Of a DNA stretch of 64,000 nucleotides, positions 35,055 through 44,934 are shown one piece after another. Under the pieces are notes generated by a model, which did not search any database, was not told where the DNA came from, and saw only the letters and a program-made list of their open reading frames with translations. The stretch is from Thiohalocapsa sp. PB-PSB1 (GTDB taxonomy: Bacteria; Pseudomonadota; Gammaproteobacteria; Chromatiales; Chromatiaceae), in contig CP050890.1 of assembly GCA_016745215.1 (NCBI GenBank), forward strand, positions 5,270,001-5,334,000, written 5' to 3'. Each line of letters starts with the position of its first letter. Within the stretch, counting starts at the first letter, position 1. A program made the translations under genes and the position numbers.

Positions 35055-35843
35055 ATGCCGTTTAGCAATAGCGAACAAATTTCTCCCATTTTTTCTGAGA
35101 TCAAGCGCAAACCAGTCCGTTCTGTACTTGATGTCGGATGCGGGCTTGGGGTGTACGGTATGTTATGTCGAGTACAACTGGATCTGTACAACGACGAGCA
35201 ATTCTACGAAAAGCTGGAAGCGCCGAACCGAGACCGCTGGGAAATACGCATTGATGGGATTGAAGGCACCCCAGAGTACGTGCCGCTGATCCCGGATTGG
35301 GCTTACGATGATTTAGAGGTCGGTGAAGCACTGCAGGCACTCGAGCATAGAAGCGACGGACAGTATGATCTGGTACTGGCTCTCGCCATCATCGAACATT
35401 TTTCCAAACAAGACGGGGAACGCTTTCTGGACGAACTGATTCGCATTGGCGGACGCGTTATCGTCTCCGTACCTAAGCGCGTGATGCCCCAGGAGGTGCC
35501 AGGCAAGCCCTATGAAACGCATCGTTCCGACTGGTCGGACGTGGATTTCCAATCCAAGGGTTTTAACCGTTTTTTGCCTCATCCGGGCGTATGGATCGCG
35601 GTATACGATCCGGATGACCAGCCTATTGAGCCGCCGTCCGTAAACAGCAAGGCCAATCCCTCAACTGCCACTCTCTCACCCGGTGAAGAGCAAATCGTGG
35701 CGTTGCTCCAACAGCTGGATGGTCATGTGCAACAGATGCTCGAACAACAGCGTATCACGAACGAACGCTTGAGCCTGTCCATTCGAATACGATCATTGCT
35801 GGAGCGCCTGCGCCGGCCCTTCAGGTCAAAGCCTACCAGTTGA
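35055..35843 (+). CDS. SAM-dependent methyltransferase
   Basis: A 262-aa class I methyltransferase. Motif I is VLDVGCGLGVYG (residues 24-35); the acidic loop after strand 2 is seen in RIDGIEG; DLVLALAIIEHFSKQDG is motif IV with the usual IEH. The C-terminal 60 residues are a Gln/Leu-rich helix with a basic tail (RLRRPFRSKPTS) of the sort that can contact membranes. A bidirectional terminator follows. Substrate unknown; may belong to surface polysaccharide or lipid modification. Confidence 0.75.
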   Translation: MPFSNSEQISPIFSEIKRKPVRSVLDVGCGLGVYGMLCRVQLDLYNDEQFYEKLEAPNRDRWEIRIDGIEGTPEYVPLIPDWAYDDLEVGEALQALEHRSDGQYDLVLALAIIEHFSKQDGERFLDELIRIGGRVIVSVPKRVMPQEVPGKPYETHRSDWSDVDFQSKGFNRFLPHPGVWIAVYDPDDQPIEPPSVNSKANPSTATLSPGEEQIVALLQQLDGHVQQMLEQQRITNERLSLSIRIRSLLERLRRPFRSKPTS

Positions 35844-35878
35844 GCGGTTTACGCAAACGAACGAGTCGCGCCCAATGC

Positions 35879-35908
35879 AAAAAGCCCGCCAGATGGCGGG
35901 CTTTTATT
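35879..35908. terminator. Bidirectional intrinsic terminator
   Basis: Stem AAAGCCCGCC / GGCGGGCTTT (10 bp) with loop AGAT and flanking A and T runs, between the convergent methyltransferase and rpoH genes. Confidence 0.9.
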
Positions 35909-35981
35909 TAGGTGACGAGTGCTCGAACAGATCGATCAAGGATACCTTCTAATCTGATCAGAACACAGGCTTTGTCGGGGT

Positions 35982-36842
35982 TCAGCACTCCAATTGCACC
36001 CGTAATTTGTTCATGGCATTTTTCTCGATCTGGCGTATGCGCTCCGCGGAGACACCGAATTGCTGAGCCAGTTCATGTAGGGTTTGCTTCTTTTCATTCA
36101 GCCAGCGCTCGCGCAGAATTGTTTTACTCCGCTCGTCCAACCCCTCTAAGGCGGCGAACAAGCGATCACGCTGGTAACTGCTGCTATCTTCACGTTCTAG
36201 GGCACTGGCAGGTTCCATGCTCAGGTCCGGCAGGTAGGTGGATGGGGCCGAAGGACCATCGTCCTCTTCATCGTCGTAGCCGTCGAAGGACATATCATGG
36301 CTCGACAGCCGCGACTCCATCTCCAGCACTGTCTCGGGCTTGACGCCTAGATCCGCGGCGACATCATCAACTTCCTGCTTGGTGAACCATCCTAGACGCT
36401 TTTTCGAGCTACGCAGGTTGAAGAATAGCTTACGCTGCGCTTTGGTGGTGGCAACTTTGACGATACGCCAGTTTCGCAGGATATATTCGTGAATTTCCGC
36501 GCGAATCCAGTGCACAGCAAAAGATACCAGGCGTACGCCAACATCGGGTTCGAAGCGACGGACGGCTTTCATCAGACCAACAGTGCCTTCCTGAATCAGG
36601 TCCGGCAAAGGTAGACCGTAGCCTAAGTAACCGCGGGCGATACGAATGACAAAGCGTAGATGGGATAGGACGAGCCGACGTGCTGCCATCATGTCATTGT
36701 TGTCGCGCAACCGCAGAGCAAGCTCTCGCTCTTCATCAAGGGTCAACACCGGAATCTGATAGGCACTCGAGATGTAGGCATCAATGGTTCCCGTCGATAA
36801 CGAACCAATCGCGGCGATGTCAGTGGTCGTTGTATCAGTCAT
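35982..36842 (-). CDS. rpoH: RNA polymerase sigma-32 (heat-shock) factor
   Basis: A 286-aa sigma-70-family factor. Region 2 contains LPDLIQEGTVGLMKAVRRFEPDVGVRLVSFAVHWIRAEI; the RpoH-box QRKLFFNLR is present and distinguishes sigma-32 from RpoD/RpoS; region 4.2 ends GVSAERIRQIEKNAMNKL. It directs transcription of heat-shock genes. It lies downstream of ftsYEX on the same strand, the order conserved in gammaproteobacteria. Confidence 0.96.
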   Translation of the reverse strand: MTDTTTTDIAAIGSLSTGTIDAYISSAYQIPVLTLDEERELALRLRDNNDMMAARRLVLSHLRFVIRIARGYLGYGLPLPDLIQEGTVGLMKAVRRFEPDVGVRLVSFAVHWIRAEIHEYILRNWRIVKVATTKAQRKLFFNLRSSKKRLGWFTKQEVDDVAADLGVKPETVLEMESRLSSHDMSFDGYDDEEDDGPSAPSTYLPDLSMEPASALEREDSSSYQRDRLFAALEGLDERSKTILRERWLNEKKQTLHELAQQFGVSAERIRQIEKNAMNKLRVQLEC

Positions 36843-37433
36843 GGCAGCTATACCTAAGTAAATTTGTCGGAAAATATGTTAGCACTTACCCGGCACTTTG
36901 ACAATGTTGATGACGGGGTTTTCGAGCGGGTTTTGAACGGATCTATCCTGTGGCAAAGGATGGACAAAAACCCTATGGACACATCTTAACCGTAGACCGG
37001 CCCGTTGCATAGACTTTTTCGCGTTAATTTTATAGTGGTTTTTACGAAGCTGTATCAGGGTAACACTTGACAAACCCTGGAAAACTCTGAAATTCGTTCG
37101 GCACAAACGTCCGATTTCATAAAATATATTTAGTATTACCAATGAATAGATCGAAAAAATCGAATAAAAAGCCCGACGCTTAAAGCAGACCGAGCTCGGC
37201 TGCACGCGATATCGAATGCTGGTAGTTACTCTGAGGCAAACTTCTCCGTCGAGTTTCAATGTGCGATTTCCTGACTAACTGCTTTCGCTCATCACCTTTC
37301 ACGGAAACACAGATCTTGAGAAGAATTGCTGAGGAGAAGCTGGGATTGGGAACCTGAGATGGAGAAGCTGCGAGGAGAAACCGGTAGGAGAAGTTGGAAA
37401 GAGAAGCTGAGAGAGAAAGTCAGGGGGAGAGAT
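36843..37433 (-). other. rpoH upstream region with purine-rich repeats
   Basis: About 590 bp between ftsX and rpoH, longer than usual. No gene. The stretch near ftsX (37330-37430) has several imperfect copies of GGAGAAGCTG on the + strand. The part next to rpoH is AT-rich and should hold its promoters, but I cannot pick one reliably. Confidence 0.5.
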
Positions 37434-38399
37434 TTAGGCGGGTTGAACCTGGCTCAGGTGCCGCCCCACCGCGAGCCAGCTTCCACATACACCAAGGGTA
37501 ATACTCGCTCCGATTAAAACTAGACTCGAAACCGGCCCCAAGCCGTCAAGTATGAATTCTGTATGGTAGAGCGTTGCGAGACGATTCACCGATCCTTGCA
37601 GCAGGCTGGTGGACCAGCTGACGATAATCCAGGCGAAGATGCCGCCGAGCAGCCCATACCAGGCGCCGCTGTATAGAAACGGGCGGCGGATAAATGCCGC
37701 CGTCGCGCCAACCAGATCCATTACCTCCACCTCGGCACGACGGTTTTCGATCTCGAGACGAACGCTGTTGCCCACCACAAGCAATACTGCCAGACCGAGC
37801 ACCGCCGCCAGCAATCGCGTTGCGTCGGTCAGTAGATCAACAATGGCGTTGAATCGCAATGTCCACTGAGCGTCGAGCCGAGCAAAATCCACTTTTGGCA
37901 AGGCTTCCAGCGATTTAGCTAAATTCTGTAGGGGGCCAGCCGCTCGTGCCTGCCAAGCCGGATAGACTGCCAGCACCATTGGCAGTGGATTGCGCCCGAG
38001 TTGGTCCAACGCGGCTCCCAAACCACTGTATTCCCGGAATTCGGCAAGACCTTGTTCGGGAGGGATCAGATCCACGCGTAGGATATCGGTCCGGGTGCGC
38101 AAGGTTGCCGCCAGAACCTCGGCGCCGGCTCGCTCAACCTTAGGATCGAGAAACAGTGACAAGCCCGCGCCACGCTGCCAATCACCGCCAAGCCGCTGCA
38201 GATTATCAAGCACTAGGAATAGAGTTGTCGGCAGCGCCAGCGCAATACCCAGGGCGGCGACGGTCATAGCCGTTGCTAGGGGTACACGAAGTAATCGATC
38301 GACGCTCTCGCTCATTGCCCTTTGGTGATTGCCGAGCCAGCAGCCGATTGCAAGTCGCACCCGATTGTGACTGACGTGACGCTTCATCTGCCTGACCAT
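37434..38399 (-). CDS. ftsX: Cell division protein FtsX
   Basis: A 321-aa protein with a cytoplasmic N-terminus, a membrane segment (VPLATAMTVAALGIALALP), a periplasmic domain of about 110 residues, and three C-terminal membrane segments (LLAAVLGLAVLLVVGNSVRLEIENRRAEVEVM...). The FtsX signature RRAEVEVMDLVGAT is clear. With FtsE it forms the ABC-type complex that activates septal peptidoglycan hydrolases. ATG 38399 follows the ftsE stop by 34 bp; the longer open frame runs over ftsE. Confidence 0.93.
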   Translation of the reverse strand: MVRQMKRHVSHNRVRLAIGCWLGNHQRAMSESVDRLLRVPLATAMTVAALGIALALPTTLFLVLDNLQRLGGDWQRGAGLSLFLDPKVERAGAEVLAATLRTRTDILRVDLIPPEQGLAEFREYSGLGAALDQLGRNPLPMVLAVYPAWQARAAGPLQNLAKSLEALPKVDFARLDAQWTLRFNAIVDLLTDATRLLAAVLGLAVLLVVGNSVRLEIENRRAEVEVMDLVGATAAFIRRPFLYSGAWYGLLGGIFAWIIVSWSTSLLQGSVNRLATLYHTEFILDGLGPVSSLVLIGASITLGVCGSWLAVGRHLSQVQPA

Positions 38400-38433
38400 A
38401 AAGCAAATATCGGTCGAATGATCAAGAACCGTA

Positions 38434-39102
38434 TCAGCACTTTCCGGAGTCTGCCACCAGTCGGCCCTGGTGCAAGCGCAAAGTGCGATGCCCCATGGCG
38501 GCCACAAGATCCAGATTGTGGGTGGCAATGAGCAAACTTACACCAACCTGATGAAAACGCTCAAACAACTGAAATATCTCCCGGGATAGGCTTGGGTCAA
38601 GATTTCCGGTGGGTTCGTCGGCCAGAATGACCAATGGTCGTCCAACCACGGCTCGTGCGATGCCTACGCGCTGCTGCTCTCCACTGGATAGCGACATCGG
38701 TAGCATGGCCTCGAAACGCAGCAATCCAACCTGGTCCAGGGCGGCCCGTACACGCTTACCAATCTCGCGCTGGTGCATGCCGGCAGCCATGAGCGGCAAC
38801 GCCACGTTGTCGAAAACGCTGTGGCCAGGCAGCAGTCGGTGATCCTGAAAGACCATCCCGATCTCACGCCGATGCCCAGGAATCTGGCGCCGGGACAGCC
38901 GACCGAGGTCGCGTCCATTCACTGTCACTCGGCCCCGGGTCGGGCGTTCAAACAGCCCAATCAACCGCAGTAATGTGCTCTTACCGGCCCCTGAGTGTCC
39001 AGTCAAAAACACCATCTCGCCGGCCTTCACTTCAAAGTTCAGATCCTTCAGCGCATCACCGCGCTGCCGATAGCGTTTACTGACGTGCTCGAACTGGATC
39101 AT
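38434..39102 (-). CDS. ftsE: Cell division ATP-binding protein FtsE
   Basis: A 222-aa ABC ATPase. Walker A GHSGAGKST, signature LSSGEQQRVGIARA (Ser in place of the usual first Gly), Walker B PLVILADEPTGNLDP, switch His in IATHNLDL. It drives FtsX. Located between ftsY and ftsX as expected. Confidence 0.95.
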   Translation of the reverse strand: MIQFEHVSKRYRQRGDALKDLNFEVKAGEMVFLTGHSGAGKSTLLRLIGLFERPTRGRVTVNGRDLGRLSRRQIPGHRREIGMVFQDHRLLPGHSVFDNVALPLMAAGMHQREIGKRVRAALDQVGLLRFEAMLPMSLSSGEQQRVGIARAVVGRPLVILADEPTGNLDPSLSREIFQLFERFHQVGVSLLIATHNLDLVAAMGHRTLRLHQGRLVADSGKC

Positions 39103-39271
39103 GCTACGAGTAGCGGATCAGGTCGGGTACACCGAGGCTGGCCGCCAAGCGCTGAACCGCGTCGCGGCGCATAGTGCCCAAAGTCGTGGTATTGGTAGTC
39201 GCTGGCATGCGCGCATTTTGCTGCGTCCATGCCGGTAAAGCGAGCTTTCCAGCTCCTGAATGTAGTGTCGC
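39103..39271 (-). other. ftsY-ftsE spacer with possible transposase remnant
   Basis: A 169-bp gap in what is normally a tight operon. The - strand from about 39274 encodes MSDTTFRSWKARFTGMDAAK, which resembles the N-terminal HTH of IS3-family OrfA proteins. A different frame ends RRDAVQRLAASLGVPDLIRYS. Both look like scraps of past insertions. Confidence 0.35.
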
Positions 39272-40429
39272 TCATGGAGCAAATAATGCATTCAGGAATT
39301 CATCGGCATCAAAATGACGCAGATCCTCGACGCGCTCACCGACACCGATGAACCGAAAGGGTACATCTAGTTTCTCCGCAATGGCGAACAGGATGCCGCC
39401 CTTGGCAGTCCCATCGAGTTTGGTTAACGTAATGCCGGTGAGCGGCAGAATTCCGTTGAACTGCTCGGCTTGGTGCAGGGCATTCTGGCCGGTGGTCGCA
39501 TCCAGTACAAGCATGACCTCGTGGGGTGCGTCCGGATCGATTTTCTTCATCACCCGACCGATCTTGCGCAGCTCTTCCATCAAATTCGTCTTGTTGTGTA
39601 GCCGTCCGGCCGTATCAGCAATCAGAACGTCGATGCCGCGCGCGGTCGCCGCCTGGAGTGCATCGAAAATGACCGATGCCGGGTCGGCACCGGCATGTTG
39701 TGCAATCACCGGCACATCGTTGCGCTCGCCCCATGCCTGCAGTTGCTCCACAGCGGCGGCCCGGAAAGTATCGCCAGCCGCCAGCATGACGCTGTTACCT
39801 TCGTCTTTGAGTTGGCGTGCCAGCTTACCAATCGTGGTGGTCTTACCGACGCCGTTGACGCCAATCATTAGAATCACCTGCGGCTTACCCGCCATGGGCT
39901 GTCGCACCGGAGCGGTGTTGCGCTTGAGGATTTCAGCTAGATGCCTGCGCACCGCCTGCAGCAACGCGGCAGGGTCCGACACCTCGCGTAATTTAACGCG
40001 GTAGCTAAGATCATCCATGATTCTCGTGGTCGCAGGGATACCAACGTCCGCGCTTAGCAGCAGGATCTCTAGCTCGTCCAATAGATCTTGATCGATCTCC
40101 TTGCGTCCGGTGACCAGCTCTCCAAGATCGGCGGTCAATACCTCGCGAGTACGGGCAAGGCCATTTCGCAAGCCAGCCAGAAACCGCTTGCCTTTTTCTT
40201 TATCCTGTAAACCTGCGGCTTGTTTGGCGATCGCGCGCGCAAGACGCCCGGGCTCGACGATCTGTTCAGTCGCGTTCTGCGCTGGCGACGGTTCAGACGC
40301 TTTCGTCGGAGGCATTCCCTCTGGGAGCGTTCCCTCTGGGAGCGTTGACCGCGTCATTTGCGCAGTGGGAGACTGCGCGGACGCTTCTACCACCTGTTCT
40401 CGTCGTTTCTTCTTTCCAAATCCAAACAT
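39272..40429 (-). CDS. ftsY: Signal recognition particle receptor FtsY
   Basis: A 385-aa SRP GTPase. Start at MFGFGKKKRR (ATG 40429), the typical FtsY beginning; the open frame runs nine codons further. An acidic/Pro-rich A domain of about 90 residues precedes the NG domain: G1 GVNGVGKTTTIGKLA, ADTAGRLHNK (G3), TKLDGTAKGG (G4). It docks SRP-ribosome complexes at the inner membrane. Confidence 0.96.
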   Translation of the reverse strand: MFGFGKKKRREQVVEASAQSPTAQMTRSTLPEGTLPEGMPPTKASEPSPAQNATEQIVEPGRLARAIAKQAAGLQDKEKGKRFLAGLRNGLARTREVLTADLGELVTGRKEIDQDLLDELEILLLSADVGIPATTRIMDDLSYRVKLREVSDPAALLQAVRRHLAEILKRNTAPVRQPMAGKPQVILMIGVNGVGKTTTIGKLARQLKDEGNSVMLAAGDTFRAAAVEQLQAWGERNDVPVIAQHAGADPASVIFDALQAATARGIDVLIADTAGRLHNKTNLMEELRKIGRVMKKIDPDAPHEVMLVLDATTGQNALHQAEQFNGILPLTGITLTKLDGTAKGGILFAIAEKLDVPFRFIGVGERVEDLRHFDADEFLNALFAP

Positions 40430-40590
40430 AATGCAACCATTACTGAGATGGACCACAACCCGAAGATGCTACCAAAAGCTGGCCGTCATTGTCGGAACGG
40501 ACATCAACGATCAAGGATATTGCATCGGTTCCATGCCGTCGCCATGTGGCCCAACGTCTAAGGAATTAGTTTTCATCACTTAGGTTACTC

Positions 40591-41964
40591 ATGAAAAAGC
40601 TCTTTGTCCCAATCCTGTTGATTTTATCGCCGCTCTGCACATTACAAGCCGCGGTGGTCGAACACACCCTTGATAACGGCCTTAAAGTGTTAGTGAAACA
40701 GGATGATCGAGCGCCAATCGTCACCACCCAGGTCTGGTATAGGATAGGGTCCAGCTTCGAATATGGCGGCATAACCGGCGTCTCCCACGTGCTTGAACAC
40801 ATGATGTTCAAAGGCACTGAACATTTGGAGCCAGGCGAATTCTCACGCATCATCTCTGCCAACGGAGGAGATGAAAATGCCTTCACCGCTCGTGATTTCA
40901 CCACCTACTTCGAGACCATGGCCGCTGATCGGCTGGCGGTCTCATTCGAACTGGAAGCCGAACGGATGCGTCGGCTGGCACTGCCGGAAGATGAATTTCT
41001 GAAGGAGTTGGAAGTCGTCAAGGAAGAACGGCGACTGCGCACCGACGATGACCCGAAGGCGCTGACTTTTGAACAGTTCAATGCCGCTGCCTACGAGGCA
41101 TCACCATACCGAATCCCCGTCATTGGCTGGGCCAGTGACCTCGATTCGATGCAGATCGACGATGTCAGGGAATGGTACAAAAAATGGTACGCACCGAACA
41201 ACGCAACTTTGGTGGTGGTCGGTGATGTCGATCCGGATGCTGTGTTGGCACTGGCAGAACAGCATTTCGGTAGTTTAAAGCCAGAACAGATCGATTCGCC
41301 GAAGCCTCGGCGCGAGCCGGAACAACGCGGTGAAAAACGTCTGGTCGTTCGGGCTCCAGCAAAGGAGCCTTATCTGATCATTGGCTACAAGACCCCGGCA
41401 CTCGTCGACGCTGACCAACCCTGGGAGCCCTATGCACTTGAAATGCTGGCATCGGTGCTTGATAGCGGTAGCAGCTCGCGACTGAGTAAGGAACTGGTGC
41501 GAGGCCAACAAATCGCCGCATCTGTTGGAGTGAGCTACGATGCCTTCACCCGCTTGCCGGGCATGCTGTTACTCAGCGGCAGCCCGGCTAAAGGTCATGA
41601 CATTCATGAGGTGGAACAGGCACTGATGGCGCAATTGAAGCGTTTGCAGACTGAGCCGGTCGGCGAGGAAGAATTGGCACGCATTCGCGCTCAATTGATC
41701 GCGTCTAAGGTGTATGAGCAAGACAGCGTGTTCTATCAGGCCATGCAACTTGGCAAACTGGAAACGGTCGGGCTTGGCTGGCAATTGGTAGATGACTATG
41801 TCGAACAGCTCTCGGCCGTGACTCCAGAACAAATTCAAGCAGTTGCAAACAAGTATCTGACAGCGCAGCGACGCACTGTTGCAATGCTCGAACCGCAGCC
41901 GCTGGACGACGACGCGAACAGTTCGATTGCAACCTACTCGGGAGCCGACATCCATGGCCGCTAA
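40591..41964 (+). CDS. M16 zinc peptidase (catalytic subunit type)
   Basis: A 457-aa periplasmic protease with a signal peptide (first ~20 residues). The inverted zinc motif HVLEH is at 66-70, with the downstream Glu in ELEVVKEERR. This is the active half of a pitrilysin-type pair. Divergent from ftsY with about 160 bp between, and its stop overlaps the second M16 gene by 11 bp. Confidence 0.92.
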   Translation: MKKLFVPILLILSPLCTLQAAVVEHTLDNGLKVLVKQDDRAPIVTTQVWYRIGSSFEYGGITGVSHVLEHMMFKGTEHLEPGEFSRIISANGGDENAFTARDFTTYFETMAADRLAVSFELEAERMRRLALPEDEFLKELEVVKEERRLRTDDDPKALTFEQFNAAAYEASPYRIPVIGWASDLDSMQIDDVREWYKKWYAPNNATLVVVGDVDPDAVLALAEQHFGSLKPEQIDSPKPRREPEQRGEKRLVVRAPAKEPYLIIGYKTPALVDADQPWEPYALEMLASVLDSGSSSRLSKELVRGQQIAASVGVSYDAFTRLPGMLLLSGSPAKGHDIHEVEQALMAQLKRLQTEPVGEEELARIRAQLIASKVYEQDSVFYQAMQLGKLETVGLGWQLVDDYVEQLSAVTPEQIQAVANKYLTAQRRTVAMLEPQPLDDDANSSIATYSGADIHGR

Positions 41965-43447
41965 AAGCAGGTATTGGTCCCTGTTGCCCGCTTGCCTGTT
42001 GGCTCTCGTCACATCCAGCACCCTGATGGCAACGCCGCGGATCGAAAGCTGGCAAACAGACAACGGCGCCAAGGTCTTGTTCGTCGCGGCGCCAGACTTG
42101 CCAATGGTCGACGTACAGATCGTATTTGCAGCCGGTAGCGCCCGTGATGGGAACAAACCCGGGCTGGCATCCCTGACCTCAGCCATGCTGACCCAGGGCG
42201 CGGGTGGGCTGAACGCCGATGCGATTGCCGAACGCATCGAGTCACTCGGAGCCCAACTTGATAGCAGTGCCGAACGGGACATGGCATCGGTTGGTCTGCG
42301 CAGCCTCACCGAGCCTTCCTTGCTCGAGCCTACGCTGGACACACTAATCAAAATTCTGACGCAACCGACTTTTCCAGCCCAAGACTTCGAGCGCGTCCAG
42401 CAGAATCAACTGGTCGCCCTCCGTCTGGCCGAGCAGAACCCAGGCAGCATTGGCAGTAAAGCGCTTTATCGCGCTATCTTCGGAGAACACCCCTATGCAT
42501 CTGATCCAAGCGGCACCGCAGACAGCGTCCGTACTATCCGCCGCGAAGATCTGATCGCATTCCACAAGACCTATTTTGTCGCTCAAAATGCCACCCTCGC
42601 CATCGTTGGCGCCCTGACCCGCGAACAAGCACAAACCCTGGCCAATCGCCTGACCGCTGGCCTGCCAAGCGGCAGCGCGGCGCCAGCGTTGCCGGAAGTT
42701 GTCGACCTCGAGAACAGCGAACTACAACAGATCGACTTTCCCTCGAGCCAAACGCATATCTATGCTGGCCAGCCAGGCATGCGTCGCGGCGACCCCGATT
42801 ATTTTCCACTCTATGTCGGTAACCACATCCTCGGCGGCAGCGGCCTGGTATCCATCCTGATGCACGAGATACGTGAGAAGCGTGGACTATCCTATTCCAC
42901 CTACAGCTATTTTATCCCGATGGCTGTGCGCGGCCCAATGATTCTGGGCTTGCAGACCAAAAATACACAAGCCGATGAAGCTCGCACGCTATTACTCGAC
43001 ACCCTGCAGCGATTCATCGATCAGGGACCAACGGATGAGGAACTGGAGGCCGCGCTCAACAATATCACCGGCGGTTTTCCGCTTCGAATCGCCAGCAATA
43101 GCAAGGTGGTAAGCTATCTAGCCATGATCGGATTCTATGACCTACCCTTGGACTACCTGGATCAGTTTACCGAGCGCGTCTCCGCTGTAACAAAAGAGCA
43201 GATCCGCGATGCATTCAGGCGCAGAATACATCCTGAGCGCCTGGCGGTCGTGTCGGTCGGTGATGATCCGACAGCGGTTGCCGAATCCATATCCAATGCC
43301 GAGTCTGCCAACACTGCGTCTGCCAATACTAATCCTGCCAACATTAACCCCAATAGAGAGGATCCGAACACCATACCAGAGACAACCCGGGCTTCAACAG
43401 CAGCGGAAACGCCAGCCGCGGCCCAGAATGGAAATGGCCAAAGATAA
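41954..43447 (+). CDS. M16-family peptidase partner (inactive type)
   Basis: A 497-aa M16 homologue. It has a signal peptide, then the M16 fold, but at the HxxEH position it reads LTSAMLTQG, so it cannot bind zinc. Such proteins pair with the active subunit. The family C-terminal R-Y pair is seen in EIREKRGLSYSTYSY. Residues after about 440 form an unusual low-complexity tail rich in Ala, Asn and Thr. The long open frame upstream overlaps gene 1; ATG 41954 starts the signal peptide. Confidence 0.9.
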   Translation: MAAKSRYWSLLPACLLALVTSSTLMATPRIESWQTDNGAKVLFVAAPDLPMVDVQIVFAAGSARDGNKPGLASLTSAMLTQGAGGLNADAIAERIESLGAQLDSSAERDMASVGLRSLTEPSLLEPTLDTLIKILTQPTFPAQDFERVQQNQLVALRLAEQNPGSIGSKALYRAIFGEHPYASDPSGTADSVRTIRREDLIAFHKTYFVAQNATLAIVGALTREQAQTLANRLTAGLPSGSAAPALPEVVDLENSELQQIDFPSSQTHIYAGQPGMRRGDPDYFPLYVGNHILGGSGLVSILMHEIREKRGLSYSTYSYFIPMAVRGPMILGLQTKNTQADEARTLLLDTLQRFIDQGPTDEELEAALNNITGGFPLRIASNSKVVSYLAMIGFYDLPLDYLDQFTERVSAVTKEQIRDAFRRRIHPERLAVVSVGDDPTAVAESISNAESANTASANTNPANINPNREDPNTIPETTRASTAAETPAAAQNGNGQR

Positions 43448-43459
43448 AGCTGCATTTCA

Positions 43460-44041
43460 GTGGGTCAGATTCGCATCATCGGTGGTCGCTATCGCGGCCG
43501 GCGTCTGCCGGTGCCCAGCACCGCTGGTCTCAGGCCAACCTCGGATCGCATTCGAGAAACAGTTTTCAACTGGTTGGCACCGTTCGTCGAGGGCAGCCGC
43601 TGTCTCGATTGCTTCGCCGGTTCCGGTGCTCTTGGACTGGAAGCAGCATCCCGTGGGGCCGGGGAAGTATGGATGATCGAATCCGCGGGCGCCGCGGTGA
43701 TGCAACTACGCAGTAATGTGCAACTCATCAAAGCCGAGAAGGTCCGGGTCATCAAAGCCGATGCTCTCCGCTGGCTGTCCACGCAGGAGCCCAAGCCGAT
43801 GGACATCATTTTTCTCGACCCACCATTTGCCAGCGGGCTGCTTGCGCCGGCGATCGATAAACTCGAGAGCAAAGGCTGGGTGCATCCCGGCAGCCTACTC
43901 TATCTGGAGACGCAAAGCAGCGGAAGCCCTCCCTCGTTGCCAGTCGCATGGTCACTGCTGCGTCACAAGCGTGCGGGGCAGGTGTGTTATGGTCTCGCAC
44001 GGGTCGGCGGCGTAGAACTTGCACTCATTGGGCATGCATGA
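43460..44041 (+). CDS. rsmD: 16S rRNA m2G966 methyltransferase
   Basis: A 193-aa class I methyltransferase. IIGGRYRGRRLPVP and LRPTSDRIRETVFNWL are the RsmD N-terminal signature; motif I is DCFAGSGALGLEA; the catalytic motif is LDPPF. It modifies G966 in 16S rRNA during 30S assembly. GTG 43460 gives the normal N-terminus. Followed by coaD as in many gammaproteobacteria. Confidence 0.93.
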   Translation: MGQIRIIGGRYRGRRLPVPSTAGLRPTSDRIRETVFNWLAPFVEGSRCLDCFAGSGALGLEAASRGAGEVWMIESAGAAVMQLRSNVQLIKAEKVRVIKADALRWLSTQEPKPMDIIFLDPPFASGLLAPAIDKLESKGWVHPGSLLYLETQSSGSPPSLPVAWSLLRHKRAGQVCYGLARVGGVELALIGHA

Positions 44042-44126
44042 TGTCGGAACTCTTGCTTATCGCCTTCGCTCCCGCATTGTCGTATTGTCCAATTCAAGTT
44101 TTGCACTGACCCCTCGGAGGCCCGCC

Positions 44127-44603
44127 ATGCGCAGCGTCGTCTACCCCGGAACCTTCGATCCGATCACCAACGGCCATGCCGATCTGATATTTCGGGCTTC
44201 CAAGTTATTCGAGCGCGTAGTTGTAGCGGTGGCCGCGGACACAGCGAAGGCTCCGACGTTCGATCTCGAGCAGCGCTTATCGATGGCACGCACGGTCTGC
44301 GCTGACATCACTGGTGTCGAAGTGGTCGCTTTCTCAGGATTGCTGGTCACATTCGCACGGCAAATGCAGATCCATGTCATAATGCGCGGTTTGCGCGCAG
44401 TGTCGGATTTCGAATATGAATTCCAGCTCGCCGGCATGAACCGATGCATGGCATCAGACATCGAAACCCTATTCCTGACCCCGGCGGAACAATATACTTA
44501 TATTTCTTCGTCATTGGTCCGAGAAATCGCCCGCCTTGGCGGCGATGTTTCGTCCTTCGTCGCGGCCCCTGTTCATGCTGCATTACAAAAAACGTTTGGA
44601 TAA
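44127..44603 (+). CDS. coaD: Phosphopantetheine adenylyltransferase
   Basis: A 158-aa nucleotidyltransferase. YPGTFDPITNGHADL carries the TxGH-type motif (TNGH) and YISSSLVREIARLGGDVSSFV the ISSSxVR motif. It adenylates 4'-phosphopantetheine in coenzyme A synthesis. ATG 44127 is used; the upstream open frame overlaps rsmD. Confidence 0.95.
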   Translation: MRSVVYPGTFDPITNGHADLIFRASKLFERVVVAVAADTAKAPTFDLEQRLSMARTVCADITGVEVVAFSGLLVTFARQMQIHVIMRGLRAVSDFEYEFQLAGMNRCMASDIETLFLTPAEQYTYISSSLVREIARLGGDVSSFVAAPVHAALQKTFG

Positions 44604-44672
44604 ACTGCACCAGATCCCTATCTGCCCTTTGACTCGACAACTAACCTCTACAACTCATCCTGGAGTAACCCC

Positions 44673-44924
44673 ATGGCTTTGATCATCACCGATGAATGCA
44701 TCAACTGCGATGTCTGCGAACCGGAGTGCCCGAATGGCGCCATCTCGCAGGGCGACGAGATTTATGTAATCGAACCCGACTTGTGTACCGAGTGCGTCGG
44801 ACATTTCGAAACCTCGCAATGTGTGGAGGTGTGTCCGGTAGACTGTATTATCACCGACCCAGATAATACGGAGACGGAAGAGCAATTGCGTGCCAAGTAC
44901 GAAAAAATCACCGCCGAGGAATGA
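44673..44924 (+). CDS. 2[4Fe-4S] ferredoxin (YfhL/FdxA type)
   Basis: An 83-aa ferredoxin. Cluster motifs are CINCDVCEPECP and CTECVGHFETSQC...CPVDC; the eight-residue insert in the second motif is typical of the YfhL / Allochromatium-type ferredoxins. It sits after coaD, as in Pseudomonas and purple sulfur bacteria. A hairpin terminator follows within 25 bp. Confidence 0.95.
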   Translation: MALIITDECINCDVCEPECPNGAISQGDEIYVIEPDLCTECVGHFETSQCVEVCPVDCIITDPDNTETEEQLRAKYEKITAEE

Positions 44925-44934
44925 CCTCGCGGAT

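Noticed and set aside
38399..38528. 43 extra N-terminal residues for FtsX
   Set aside because: They overlap ftsE and lack FtsX features.
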